A stretch of 45,030 nucleotides of DNA from DASRHY01 sp046765875 (GTDB taxonomy: Bacteria; Actinomycetota; Actinomycetes; Propionibacteriales; Kribbellaceae), in the NCBI GenBank assembly GCA_046765875.1, contig JBKPSJ010000222.1, forward strand, positions 1 through 45,030, written 5' to 3'. Shown here in pieces: positions 1-8,066 of this stretch (its first letter is position 1; each line of letters opens with the position of its first letter). A program made the position numbers and the translations under genes. The notes below the pieces were generated by a model. It worked only from the letters and a program-made list of their open reading frames with translations, searched no databases and was not told where the DNA came from.

Positions 1-1
1 G

Positions 2-181
2 GTCAGGCCGGTCTGGACCAGCGAGCCCGTCGAGACCGCGTTGCCCGCGCCGGTCGACATGCTGAACTTCCCGGTCGACCAGACGTACAGCGACGGCAAG
101 GTGGTCAAGTGGAACGAGCCGGTGTCCGGTGCGGAGCACGAGCATCCGGCACCACATGTCCGCCGCCGAGCATCGCAATGA
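2..181 (+). CDS. YcnI family (DUF1775) protein, 3' end only
   Basis: The window opens inside this gene. About 59 C-terminal residues are visible, including FPVDQTYSDGKVVKW followed by GAEHEHPAP, which is how actinobacterial YcnI-like (DUF1775) proteins end their conserved domain. YcnI proteins are secreted copper-binding proteins usually encoded just before CopC/CopD. The stop TGA overlaps the ATG of the next gene (ATGA), as in a copper-handling operon. The signal peptide, copper-ligand N-terminus and any membrane anchor lie outside the window. The family call rests on this tail and the neighbours. Confidence 0.75.
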   Translation, partial: VRPVWTSEPVETALPAPVDMLNFPVDQTYSDGKVVKWNEPVSGAEHEHPAPHVRRRASQ

Positions 182-786
182 CCGGACCCGCGGCGATGAC
201 CAGATCCACCGGTGTGACCAGACCGGTCGCGACGAACGGACGCGCCACAGGGATCCGATCCAGAGCAGTGACCCGGATCGCCGTTGGGCTACTTGCGGTG
301 GTGGCTGCGTCGGTGCTGCCTACCGGTGTGGCTGCGGCGCATGCCGAGCTGTTGTCGATGTCGCCGAAGGACGGGTCGACGTACGCGAAACCGCCGACCG
401 AGGTGGTGCTCAAGTACAGCGAGGCGATCCAGACCACCGGCAGCGAGGTCGTCGTGACGTCCCCGAGCGGTACGACGGTCAGCACGGGCGAGCCGGACAT
501 CGTCGACGGTGTCGTGACCGAGCGGCTGACATCGATGACCGAGGCCGGCCAGTACCGGATCGTGGCCCGGGTGATCTCCGACGACGGCCATCCGGTCACC
601 GCGGTCGGAACCTTCACCGTCACCACCGGCAAGCACGTCGCCGCCGCACCCGCGCGACCACCGACGTCCACACCGATCACCACGACGGAGAACCGCGACG
701 CGGCGGCCGCGGTCGGTGCGGTGGTGCTGCTGATCGTCGCCGCGCTCGGCATCGCGATCGCCCAACGGCGCAAGGAGCCGGCGTGA
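178..786 (+). CDS. copC: CopC domain copper-binding protein
   Basis: A 202-residue secreted or anchored CopC protein. It has an N-terminal signal sequence (hydrophobic stretch about residues 36-50), a cut after GVAAA that leaves His55 as the mature N-terminus, the CopC start HAELL, and the later DDGHP motif (Asp136, His138). In the family, the N-terminal His and the DxH pair bind Cu(II). A Thr/Pro-rich linker and one C-terminal transmembrane helix (about 178-197) followed by RRK anchor it outside the membrane. The ATG at 178 overlaps the upstream stop. Its own stop overlaps the GTG of copD, so translation is probably coupled. A start at a GTG closer to the hydrophobic core is possible. Confidence 0.9.
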   Translation: MTGPAAMTRSTGVTRPVATNGRATGIRSRAVTRIAVGLLAVVAASVLPTGVAAAHAELLSMSPKDGSTYAKPPTEVVLKYSEAIQTTGSEVVVTSPSGTTVSTGEPDIVDGVVTERLTSMTEAGQYRIVARVISDDGHPVTAVGTFTVTTGKHVAAAPARPPTSTPITTTENRDAAAAVGAVVLLIVAALGIAIAQRRKEPA

Positions 787-1817
787 CCCTCCAGCAGGCC
801 AAGCCGCGGCGGCTGTCGATCTCCGGGAACCGGGTCGTGGTCGCGATGCTGTGTGCGGGAGTGGTCGCGCTGGTAGTGGCGTTGTGGCTCGGCCACGGTG
901 CCCCGAAGCGCGACGACACGGGTCTGACCGACACAGGTCTGCTCACCTCCTGGGCGCAGCCGCTGTTCCGGCTGGTCACCGACATCGCGGCCATCGGGTG
1001 CATCGGCGCACTCGTCGCCGCGCTGGTCTTGTTGCCGGCCGATGGGGGACAGCTGCGATCGCCCGGCAAGCGTGCGGTCGACCATGCCGCGTTGTTCGCC
1101 GGCATCTGGTCGCTGGCGGCGCTGGCGCAGAGTGTCGTCGCAGCTGCGGTCATCCTCGGCGTACGGCTGACGGCGCTGCCGGAGCGGCTCGGTGACGCCG
1201 TCGCACTGAAGGATGTCCGGGTGTTGGCGATCTCCGCGGTCTGGGCCGCGTTCGTCGCCGCCGCGGTAAGCGGGACCGACACCAAACTGGGCGCCGGGAC
1301 CGGGCTGGTGCTTGCGATCGGCGGGCTGGTGCCGCCGCTGTTCGTGGGGCACGCGTGGGGCGACCAGATCCGGATCCCCGCGGTCGGATCGCGGATCCTG
1401 CACGTCTTCGCGGCCGCAGTCTGGATCGGCGGGCTGGCCGCCGTGGCCCGGTACGGCCGCAAGCTCGAGCCGGACGAGCTGCCGGTCGTGGTGACCAGGT
1501 TCAGCCGGATCGCGCTCTGGTGTGCGATCGCGGTCGGCCTGTCCGGGTTGACCGTGGCACTGCTGCACCTCGCCGGGCGTAACGGCTCGCTCGGGCATGC
1601 GCTGAACGGCCTGTTCACCCGTGCGTACGGCGGGGTGGTGCTGGCCAAGATGGCCGCGTTCGCGGCGATCGTCTTGGCCGGCTGGGGGCATCGCAGGCAG
1701 ACCATCGGCGCTCTCAAGTCCGGCGATGCCAGACCGTTCTGGCGGCTGGTCGCGATCGAGCTCACCGTGATGCTCGCCGCGGTCGGCCTTGCGGTAGCCC
1801 TGTCCCGCACGCCGTAG
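783..1817 (+). CDS. copD: CopD family copper transport membrane protein
   Basis: A 344-residue integral membrane protein with about eight hydrophobic segments, of the CopD family, thought to move copper across the membrane in partnership with CopC. The GTG start overlaps the copC stop (GTGA). The conserved CopD core is seen around LHVFAAAVWIGGLAAV (His and Trp in the membrane) and RFSRIALWC. Many actinobacterial CopD proteins carry a fused CtaG-like domain. This one stops after the CopD part, so it is the short form. Role inferred from family and from the YcnI-CopC neighbours. Confidence 0.88.
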   Translation: MTLQQAKPRRLSISGNRVVVAMLCAGVVALVVALWLGHGAPKRDDTGLTDTGLLTSWAQPLFRLVTDIAAIGCIGALVAALVLLPADGGQLRSPGKRAVDHAALFAGIWSLAALAQSVVAAAVILGVRLTALPERLGDAVALKDVRVLAISAVWAAFVAAAVSGTDTKLGAGTGLVLAIGGLVPPLFVGHAWGDQIRIPAVGSRILHVFAAAVWIGGLAAVARYGRKLEPDELPVVVTRFSRIALWCAIAVGLSGLTVALLHLAGRNGSLGHALNGLFTRAYGGVVLAKMAAFAAIVLAGWGHRRQTIGALKSGDARPFWRLVAIELTVMLAAVGLAVALSRTP

Positions 1818-1839
1818 CCCGCTGTGCGACGGTGGGGGT

Positions 1840-3816
1840 ATGGGCAACCGGTTGACCGGCGCGACCAGTCCGTACCTGCTGCAGCACGCGGACAACCCGG
1901 TGGAGTGGTGGCAGTGGTCCGCCGAGGCGTTCGCGGCTGCTCGGGAGCGCGACGTACCGGTGTTCCTTTCGGTCGGGTACTCGGCCTGCCACTGGTGCCA
2001 TGTGATGGCGCACGAGTCGTTCGAGGACCCGGCGACGGCGGCGTACCTGAACGAGAACTTCGTCAGCATCAAGGTGGACCGCGAGGAACGGCCGGACGTC
2101 GACGCGGTCTACATGGACGCGACCGTGGCGATGACCGGGCACGGCGGCTGGCCGATGTCGGTGTTCCTCACCCACGACCGCGAGCCGTTCTTCTGCGGGA
2201 CGTACTTCCCGCCGCAGCCGCAGGCCGGGATGGGGAGCTTCCGGCAGGTGCTGGCCGCGATCGTCGACGCCTGGCAGCACCGGCGCGACCAGATCACCAC
2301 CCTCGGTACGACGGTGGTCTCCCAACTGGCCGGACGGCACGCGGCGCTGGCGGGCACCGGGTACGACGCGGACGGGCTCGACCGTGCCGTGATGGCGCTG
2401 ACCAAGGACTTCGACCCCGTCGATGCCGGGTTCGGGGCGGCGCCGAAGTTCCCGCCGTCGATGGTGCTGGACTTCCTGCTGCGCCACCATCGGCGTACGC
2501 CGTCCGACGACGCGCTCGGCATAGTGGCTGCGACCTGCGAGCGGATGGCGCGCGGTGGGATGTACGACCAAGTCGGCGGCGGCTTCGCGCGGTACAGCGT
2601 CGACGACAAGTGGATCGTGCCGCACTTCGAGAAGATGCTGTACGACAACGCGCTGCTGCTCGACCTATACCTGCACTGGTGGACCATCAGCGACGACGAG
2701 CCGGCCCGGCGGGTGGCGACCGAGACCGCCGACTTCCTGCTGCGCGAACTGCGTACACCCGAGGGTGGGTTCGCCTCTGCGCTGGACGCCGATACCGAGG
2801 GCGTCGAGGGCAAGTACTACGTCTGGACACCGGCGCAACTCACCGAGGCGCTGGGCGAGGACGACGGTGCTTGGGTGGCCGAGCTGTGCCAGGTGACGGC
2901 CTCAGGGACGTTCGAGCACGGTATGTCGGTCCTGCAGTTGCGGCGCGATCCCGACGACCCAGCGCGCTGGCTGAACGCGCGCAAGGCCCTGCTCGCTGCT
3001 CGGGCGGAACGTGTACCGCCGGCCCGCGACGACAAGGTGGTTGCCGCGTGGAACGGATTGGCGATCACCGCGCTCGCGAGAGCCGGAGTGCTGCTCGAGC
3101 AACCGGCATTCACGAAGGCCGCGATCGAGGCGGGCCGGTTGCTGCGCGATGTCCACACCGACGTCGAGGCCCGGCTGCGACGGACCTCGCGCGATGGTGT
3201 CGCCGGTGACGCGCACGGCGTACTGGAGGACTACGCGGGCGTCGCGAACGGCGCGCTGGCGCTGCTGGCGGTGACCGGCGATCCGGAGTGGCTGACCTAC
3301 GCCGGCCGGCTGCTGGACCGGGTCCTGGACCACTTCGTTGCCGAAGGCACCTTCTACGACACCGCGGACGACGCCGAGGCGCTGGTATGGCGCCCGCAGG
3401 ACCCGACCGACAACGCCACTCCGTCCGGCGTATCGCTGGCGGCCGAGGCGCTGACGACGTACGCCGCGCTGACCGGGTCGGCCCGCCATCGCCGAGCCGC
3501 CGAGCAGGCGCTGGCGGCGACAGCGGGAGTCGGTACGCAGGCGCCGCGGTTCGCGGGACGGGCACTGGCCGTCGCCGAGACGATCGAGGGCGGCCCGCTC
3601 GAGATCGCCATCGCCGGCGAGAGCCCGGACCTGCTCCGGGTGGCGCTTGGCGAGGCGCCGTGGGGGAGTGCGGTGGTCACCGGTACGCCGGACAACGGTG
3701 TCCCGCTGCTGGCCGGCAGGCCGCTTGCCGACGGGTTGCCGACGGCATATGTGTGCCAGGACTTCGTTTGCCAGCTGCCGGTGACGACGCCGGCCGATCT
3801 GTACGCACAGTTCTGA
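1840..3816 (+). CDS. Thioredoxin-domain protein, YyaL/SPATA20 (DUF255) family
   Basis: A 658-residue cytosolic protein. The N-terminal 160 residues are the DUF255 thioredoxin fold (NRLTGATSPYLLQHADNPV, then Cys50-His-Trp-Cys53 in YSACHWCHVM). The rest is an alpha/alpha-barrel like that of N-acylglucosamine epimerases and six-hairpin glycosidases. Length and domain order match YyaL/SPATA20 proteins, whose exact role is not settled; a redox role linked to the CxxC pair is usually assumed. The ATG at 1840 lies 22 bases after copD with GGTGGGGG upstream as a poor ribosome site. It may be cotranscribed with the copper genes, but no functional link is visible. Confidence 0.9.
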   Translation: MGNRLTGATSPYLLQHADNPVEWWQWSAEAFAAARERDVPVFLSVGYSACHWCHVMAHESFEDPATAAYLNENFVSIKVDREERPDVDAVYMDATVAMTGHGGWPMSVFLTHDREPFFCGTYFPPQPQAGMGSFRQVLAAIVDAWQHRRDQITTLGTTVVSQLAGRHAALAGTGYDADGLDRAVMALTKDFDPVDAGFGAAPKFPPSMVLDFLLRHHRRTPSDDALGIVAATCERMARGGMYDQVGGGFARYSVDDKWIVPHFEKMLYDNALLLDLYLHWWTISDDEPARRVATETADFLLRELRTPEGGFASALDADTEGVEGKYYVWTPAQLTEALGEDDGAWVAELCQVTASGTFEHGMSVLQLRRDPDDPARWLNARKALLAARAERVPPARDDKVVAAWNGLAITALARAGVLLEQPAFTKAAIEAGRLLRDVHTDVEARLRRTSRDGVAGDAHGVLEDYAGVANGALALLAVTGDPEWLTYAGRLLDRVLDHFVAEGTFYDTADDAEALVWRPQDPTDNATPSGVSLAAEALTTYAALTGSARHRRAAEQALAATAGVGTQAPRFAGRALAVAETIEGGPLEIAIAGESPDLLRVALGEAPWGSAVVTGTPDNGVPLLAGRPLADGLPTAYVCQDFVCQLPVTTPADLYAQF

Positions 3817-3948
3817 TGCTCACTCAGCGTGCTGCGTGTTTTCCCCACTGTTGCGCCTGGGGCTTGACGTGGTCGGCTTATAGGCAGAAGAGTCTGCTGT
3901 CAGGCCAGATGTAACAGAAATCGCACGAGACAGCACGACGTGTCATAT

Positions 3949-3964
3949 CGGTGCACTGGCACCG
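3949..3964. repeat. Short inverted repeat before a small ORF
   Basis: CGGTGC and GCACCG flank ACTG, making a 6-bp perfect stem directly in front of the ATG at 3965. It could be an operator or a weak hairpin. It lies in the 351-base stretch (3817-4167) that otherwise holds only the small ORF at 3965 and the hairpin at 4116. Confidence 0.3.
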
Positions 3965-4081
3965 ATGTGCCATCGCCTCCGCCCCTACCGGCTTCGCCTC
4001 GTGCTTGGTGTGGCGGCGGCAACCGCCCTGGTCGCCGCCGCACCAAGTGGCGTCGCCGGGTCGTGGACGACACCGCGGTGA
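3965..4081 (+). CDS. Possible small secreted peptide or gene remnant
   Basis: A 38-codon reading frame that looks like a bare signal peptide: basic start (MCHRLRPYRLRL), hydrophobic core (VLGVAAATALVAAA), then a short polar end (PSGVAGSWTTPR) and a TGA. There is no clear ribosome site. It may be the surviving 5' end of a secreted protein gene truncated by a frameshift, a genuine short peptide, or chance. No homologue is recognised. Confidence 0.25.
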   Translation: MCHRLRPYRLRLVLGVAAATALVAAAPSGVAGSWTTPR

Positions 4082-4115
4082 CGACCGGCTGACTACGGCG
4101 TGCCCCAGCTGAGAA

Positions 4116-4149
4116 GCTGCCCCGGGCCTCCGCCCAGGCCGGGGGCAGC
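4116..4149 (-). terminator. Strong hairpin terminator after the lipoprotein gene
   Basis: A 14-bp stem with one mismatch (GCTGCCCCGGGCCT against AGGCCGGGGGCAGC) and a 6-base loop. It lies 18 bases past the stop of the leftward lipoprotein gene. There is no long T run, which is common for GC-rich actinobacterial terminators. Confidence 0.7.
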
Positions 4150-4167
4150 GTCGTTTCCCAGATGGAT

Positions 4168-4698
4168 CTAGGTGCACAGCTTGCGCTGTGCGGGAGCGGT
4201 GTCGACGTCGCCGAGCAGTTTGTTCAGCGGCAAGACGAGCGCCCTGGCGCGCGGGTCGTCGAGCCGGATGTGACCACCGCCCGCGGACACCGCGACCACC
4301 AGGTCGTCGGGGAACCGCGGCGTCGGCGGACTGCCCGGCAGCGCCTTCCAGTCCAGCTTCGACGTCGCGCTCGTGATCGTACTCAGTAGCGAGGTATCGA
4401 CCTGGCACTGGCCTATGCGCCCCTTTACCGAGACCGTCGTCCTGCCGTCGGCGCGGATCGTCAGTGTGTCGGAGAATCCGATGATCCCTCCGGTGCGGGT
4501 GACTATGAGCGGGAAACCGGGCTCGCCACCCGGGTCGGCCGACGGCGGAACCGCCGGCGTAGTGGTGGCCGTCGGGGAAGGCGTCCGAGCGGTCGTCGCG
4601 ACCGGTGAGGACGGTTCGGTGCCCGCGTTCGGCTGCTCGCTTCCGCAGCCGGCGACTGCGAAACCGAGACAGCTCACCAGCACCGTTCCGTACCGCAT
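4168..4698 (-). CDS. Putative lipoprotein, emfourin-like C-terminal domain
   Basis: A 176-residue lipoprotein. The ATG at 4698 is preceded by GAGGAT, and the signal peptide MRYGTVLVSCLGFAVAGC ends in a lipobox with the acylated Cys. A Ser/Thr/Pro-rich linker follows (about residues 25-60), then a compact domain starting FPLIVTRTGGIIGFSDTLTI. The 'TRxGGxxGfxdxltI' pattern resembles emfourin/protealysin-inhibitor-like domains found in many actinobacterial lipoproteins. That likeness is from memory, so an inhibitor role is only a suggestion. It stands alone, with a strong hairpin just downstream and 126 bases to the upstream gene. Confidence 0.75.
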   Translation of the reverse strand: MRYGTVLVSCLGFAVAGCGSEQPNAGTEPSSPVATTARTPSPTATTTPAVPPSADPGGEPGFPLIVTRTGGIIGFSDTLTIRADGRTTVSVKGRIGQCQVDTSLLSTITSATSKLDWKALPGSPPTPRFPDDLVVAVSAGGGHIRLDDPRARALVLPLNKLLGDVDTAPAQRKLCT

Positions 4699-4824
4699 AT
4701 CCTCATGGTCACCCCGGCCCGGGAACACCGGAGTCGTCGCGGACGACCTGGAACACGACCGACACGAGTCCGTGAGCTACCGTCCGTGACTCCGTTACCC
4801 AGGACGCTGGTGAAGGCCGGTCTC

Positions 4825-6018
4825 CTACAAGGCCCGTGGGAGCTCACGCATCAGATCGACCATGAACCGTGTCAGCCGGACTCGCTGGCTGAACAACTCG
4901 GCGACCTCCTCGCCCGGCGGCATCCCCATCAGCTCCAGTGGCAGAGCGCTGAACGCCGAGCGGAGCATCAGCGCGCCCAGGTAGCCATACCGGACCTGTT
5001 CGGCGCCTGCGACGTGGCCGTCTGCGTTCAACCCCTCCGTGAACGCGTCGACGATCACGTCGTGCACCGCCCGCAACCGGCCGGCGTCGAGGATTCCCGC
5101 GTGACCGAGCCCGATCAGCAACTGGCTGAGGTCGAACCCGACGCCCTGCGGGCAGTCGAACCCCCAGTCGATCACCACGAACGTGTCCGGCTCCCCGGCC
5201 GGCACCAGCAGGTTCTGCGGGCTCGCGTCGCCGTGCTGGTACGTCTGCGGCAGGGAGTCCAGGCCGTCGAGCACTTCCGGAATCCGCTGAGCGAGTGCGA
5301 GCAGATCCGCGCGGAGCATGTGCTCGCCGTTGTCGCACACAGCGGCGTCGAGCAGCGGGTGCCGCCAGGTGGCGTCGTCGGCCAGCACGGGAACTGTGCC
5401 CATCATCACCCGGCCGCCGACGTAGTACCGCAGCGCGATGCCCGGCGTGCTGATCCCCGGCCGCGGCATCAGCGGCTGCACCAGGTGCTGCTGCCGCCTG
5501 GCCGCAAGCCGGCCGAGCCGGTACGCGGCCCGCTCGAACCGTGTCAAGTCCCACGGATCGGTGCTCTCGGCAACGTTCTCCATCCACAGGGTCGCGCGGT
5601 CGTCGCCCTCGTCGTGGATCAGGAACACCGCGGGCAGCCGCATCCCGTCCGGCAGCAGCGCGGCGACGCCGGACTCGTGCACCGCGATCTCGAGCCGCCA
5701 AGGCATGTTCTGGATGAAGTCGGCGCGGAACGCCTCCGGAATCATCGCCAGGTGCTCCCAGTGCCGCGGCGACTGCAACCGCTTGACAAACGCCGACCAG
5801 TCGGTGGTCGACCCATCGGTACGCCGCGCCGTCCCGCGGACCCGCACCAGCGCGGCCGTCGACGGCGTACCCACCAGGTAGTCCACCGGCTCGGCCCGTG
5901 CCGTCAGCACGGTGGCCCCCGGATCGCCCGTCACGGCGCGGACCAGCTCGGCCAAGGTCGCCTCGTCCGGCCGGGCCGTCCCCAGCAGCTCCAGCGGATC
6001 CGCCTCGGTGATGCTCAT
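4825..6018 (-). CDS. Aminoglycoside-phosphotransferase-like kinase
   Basis: A 397-residue protein of the APH/choline-kinase fold. The catalytic loop is His262-Gly-Asp264 to Asn269 (QHGDASPQN). The metal-binding Asp284 lies in VVIDWGFD. The N-terminal 120 residues hold a nucleotide-binding lobe with FVKRL as the likely lysine motif. Members phosphorylate small hydroxylated substrates, and the substrate cannot be read from sequence. The gene is divergent from marR with 86 bases between the starts, so MarR may control it. An antibiotic-resistance role should not be assumed. Confidence 0.85.
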   Translation of the reverse strand: MSITEADPLELLGTARPDEATLAELVRAVTGDPGATVLTARAEPVDYLVGTPSTAALVRVRGTARRTDGSTTDWSAFVKRLQSPRHWEHLAMIPEAFRADFIQNMPWRLEIAVHESGVAALLPDGMRLPAVFLIHDEGDDRATLWMENVAESTDPWDLTRFERAAYRLGRLAARRQQHLVQPLMPRPGISTPGIALRYYVGGRVMMGTVPVLADDATWRHPLLDAAVCDNGEHMLRADLLALAQRIPEVLDGLDSLPQTYQHGDASPQNLLVPAGEPDTFVVIDWGFDCPQGVGFDLSQLLIGLGHAGILDAGRLRAVHDVIVDAFTEGLNADGHVAGAEQVRYGYLGALMLRSAFSALPLELMGMPPGEEVAELFSQRVRLTRFMVDLMRELPRAL

Positions 6019-6063
6019 CGCGCCCCCCGGCGTCGTCGGGAACCTGAACCAGGCACCCGGAAA

Positions 6064-6097
6064 AGTAAAGCTGCTTGACTACCTCAAGATAGTAAAG
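6064..6097. promoter_or_regulatory. Candidate operator/promoter between kinase and marR genes
   Basis: A palindrome CTTGA-CTACC-TCAAG (6074-6088) is flanked by two direct copies of AGTAAAG (6064-6070 and 6091-6097), the whole lying 8 bases before the marR ATG. TAGTAA at 6090-6095 could be the -10 of a leaderless marR transcript. The site is placed so that one bound MarR dimer could cover both divergent promoters. Inferred from symmetry only. Confidence 0.5.
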
Positions 6098-6104
6098 TGG
6101 CCTT

Positions 6105-6542
6105 ATGAGTTCGGTCAACGTTTTTTCGGCACCACACATCGCGGCCCTGATGGACTTCGCGATGCGCCGCCTGGTCGCCGAGCTCAAGGCCAGCACTCAG
6201 TACCGGACCGATCTGCGCGCCTCGCACTACCGGCTGCTGAGCATGATCCCGGACGAGGGCGCGCGGATCACCGACCTGGCCGAGACCGCGGCGATGACCA
6301 AGCAGGCGCTCGGCCAGTTCGTCGACTACCTGCAGTCCCGCGGGTACGTCGAGTCGGTGCGCAGCGAGCAGGACAGGCGGGTCCGGCTGGTCCGGCGTAC
6401 CGCAAAGGGAACCGCGGCGCGCGACATCGCGCTGGGGGCGATCGCCCGGGTCGAGCGGATGTGGCGGTCCGAACTCGGTGACGAGCGATACGAGGCTCTG
6501 TGCGACGCGTTGAGCGAGGTCGGTCAGGTCGCGAGGGTGTAG
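6105..6542 (+). CDS. MarR family transcriptional regulator
   Basis: A 145-residue winged-helix regulator. Helices at about 10-35 form the dimer region. The helix-turn-helix reads RITDLAETAAMTKQALGQFVDYL (about 64-86), followed by the wing RSEQDRRVRLVRRTAKG with the family-typical DRR. The start has no good ribosome site and a possible -10 about 10 bases upstream, suggesting a leaderless mRNA. It is divergent from the phosphotransferase gene and its last 19 bases overlap the convergent hemolysin III gene. Ligand unknown. Confidence 0.9.
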   Translation: MSSVNVFSAPHIAALMDFAMRRLVAELKASTQYRTDLRASHYRLLSMIPDEGARITDLAETAAMTKQALGQFVDYLQSRGYVESVRSEQDRRVRLVRRTAKGTAARDIALGAIARVERMWRSELGDERYEALCDALSEVGQVARV

Positions 6543-7231
6543 GTGATCAGGCTGATCGCGATGTAGTGCACTACGAACGCAGCCACCGTGCAGGCGTGGA
6601 AGATCTCGTGGAACCCGAACCAGCGTGGTGACGGGTCGGGCCGCTTGAGTCCGTACACCAGCGCGCCGAGCGAGTACAGCCCGCCGCCAACCGCGACGAG
6701 CGTGATCACCGCCACGCCGCCGAGATCGTAGAAGTCGCGCAGCCAGAAAATCGCAACCCAGCCGAGCGCCAGGTAGATCGGCGTGTACAGCCAGCGCGGC
6801 GCGCGGACCCAGAACACCCGGAACAGCACACCCATCAGCGCGCCACCCCAGACCGTGGCGAGCAGCACGATCCGGTCGGCGCCGTGCAGCAGCACGATCC
6901 CGAACGGCGTGTACGTACCGGCGATCAGCAAGAAGATGTTGGAGTGGTCCAGTCTGCGGAGCAGGGCTTCCGCGATCGGGCCCCAATAGAACCGGTGGTA
7001 CAGCCCGGAGATGCCGAACAGCAGCATCGCCGCTGCGGTGTAGATCGCCGCCGCCCACTTGCTGGCGGCGGTCGGGGCCAGGCAGATCAGCACGATCCCG
7101 GCCGCGGTGGCCAGCGGGAAGGTGCCGGCGTGCAACCAGCCGCGCAGATGCGGCTTGAGCGGTGCGAAGGCTTCGGAGATCCGGTCGCTGAGGTCGCGGT
7201 GTGCGCCGGGGGCCGCCCAAACGGGTGTCAT
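6524..7231 (-). CDS. Hemolysin III / PAQR family membrane protein
   Basis: A 235-residue protein with about seven transmembrane segments, of the PAQR (adiponectin-receptor-like, hemolysin III, YqfA) family. The family's metal-site residues are visible: SGLYHRFYW, the RRLDHSNIFLLIAGTYTPF block, and the late FHEIFHACTVAAFVVHY with paired histidines. Bacterial members affect membrane lipid state; hemolysis is not implied. GAGAGGAC sits before the ATG, and a 26-bp palindrome lies about 40 bases further upstream. The 3' end overlaps marR by 19 bases in the opposite direction. Confidence 0.9.
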   Translation of the reverse strand: MTPVWAAPGAHRDLSDRISEAFAPLKPHLRGWLHAGTFPLATAAGIVLICLAPTAASKWAAAIYTAAAMLLFGISGLYHRFYWGPIAEALLRRLDHSNIFLLIAGTYTPFGIVLLHGADRIVLLATVWGGALMGVLFRVFWVRAPRWLYTPIYLALGWVAIFWLRDFYDLGGVAVITLVAVGGGLYSLGALVYGLKRPDPSPRWFGFHEIFHACTVAAFVVHYIAISLITYTLAT

Positions 7232-7271
7232 CGCCGTCCTCTCGTCTGCTCGTCTCCGCTTCCTACCCCAG

Positions 7272-7297
7272 CGTAACTTACGGAACCGTAGGTTACG
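7272..7297 (-). promoter_or_regulatory. 26-bp palindromic operator upstream of hemolysin III gene
   Basis: Two 12-base arms, CGTAACTTACGG and CCGTAGGTTACG, separated by AA, match as an inverted repeat with one mismatch. On the minus strand the left edge overlaps TACGCT (7270-7275), a plausible -10 for the hemolysin III gene. Such long TTACGG-type palindromes are typical of TetR-family operators. The adjacent TetR gene has a different motif at its own promoter, so the regulator is probably elsewhere. Confidence 0.6.
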
Positions 7298-7327
7298 AGC
7301 CGGGGGCAGCGTGCCGTCGACGACAGG

Positions 7328-7975
7328 CTAAGACTTCTGCCCCGACTTCGGACCGCTCCAGCGGCCGGCTATCTCTGCCCAGTCCGGAGGGGGGCCCGGC
7401 AGCTCGCCATCCCCGGCGCGCAAGCCGTCCAGGGTAATCGCCAGATACCGGTGCTGCAGCCGGTTGCTGCGGTCGGGCCCACCGACCTGCAACGAGGTGA
7501 CCTGCTCGAGCAGCAGGCCCAAGTCGTCGACCACGACGCCCTTGCGGAGCTGCGCGGCGACCCGGTCGAAGACCTGCACATTGAGATCCTGGGCGCGCTG
7601 GGCCGCCTCGTACAGGTCTGGGGTCGGCGTGAACGTGCCGGCCAGCCGCCGGGTCAGCGAGCTGGAGCCGATGTCGACCAGCCGGTGCAGGAACCGGCTG
7701 AACGCCTGCCACGGCTCACTGTCGTCGGCCAGTGCGGCCTCGGCCTCCTCGATGTACTGCGCGAGCCCGTCGGCGCACAGCTTGCGCAGGAGCTCCTCCT
7801 TGCTCGGATACCGCCGGTAGAGGGCGCTGATGCCGACGCCGGCGTGCTCGGCGACCGCGGAGATCGGCGCGCCGGGATCGGCGATGAACACCGCCCGGGC
7901 GGACTTCAGGATCACCTCGTCGTTGCGCGCGGCCTGGGCCCGCCGGCCGCTGAGCGGGGTCGTGGTTTCCGTCAT
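7328..7975 (-). CDS. TetR family transcriptional regulator
   Basis: A 215-residue TetR regulator. The N-terminal helix-turn-helix is ISAVAEHAGVGISALYRRYPSKEELL (about 40-65), and the rest is a ligand-binding helical domain. The ATG at 7975 was chosen because the reading frame upstream runs through the operator region. It is divergent from the MFS exporter with 91 bases between starts and two near-identical GGAACAGA-type sites there. The usual role is repression of the exporter until a drug-like ligand binds. Confidence 0.92.
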   Translation of the reverse strand: MTETTTPLSGRRAQAARNDEVILKSARAVFIADPGAPISAVAEHAGVGISALYRRYPSKEELLRKLCADGLAQYIEEAEAALADDSEPWQAFSRFLHRLVDIGSSSLTRRLAGTFTPTPDLYEAAQRAQDLNVQVFDRVAAQLRKGVVVDDLGLLLEQVTSLQVGGPDRSNRLQHRYLAITLDGLRAGDGELPGPPPDWAEIAGRWSGPKSGQKS

Positions 7976-7993
7976 GAAATCCAGATTAGCACT

Positions 7994-8037
7994 GGAACAG
8001 ATCATTCCGTTCTGGTACTCTGGGAACAGAACATTCC
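7994..8037. promoter_or_regulatory. Duplicated operator between tetR and MFS exporter
   Basis: Two copies of GGAACAGAwCATTCC lie at 7994-8008 and 8023-8037, 29 bases apart, differing at one base. Each is a partial palindrome (GGAAC...TTCC), and an inverted GTTCTG/CAGAAC pair (8009-8014, 8028-8033) links them. They fill the gap between the divergent genes, where a TetR dimer-of-dimers could block both promoters. TACTCT at 8015-8020 is a possible -10 for the exporter. Confidence 0.6.
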
Positions 8038-8066
8038 ATTCCGTTCCAGATCTCTGGAGGGCGACG

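Noticed and set aside
3864..3885. TTGACG...TATAGG as a promoter
   Set aside because: The two hexamers are only about 10 bases apart, too close for a sigma-70 promoter.
3878..4408. 176-codon minus-strand frame overlapping the lipoprotein gene end
   Set aside because: It runs through the hairpin terminator and shows only Arg/Pro/Gly-rich shadow sequence.
4825..6018. Phosphotransferase as an antibiotic resistance gene
   Set aside because: The catalytic loop fits the broad APH fold, but no subfamily-specific aminoglycoside features could be recognised.
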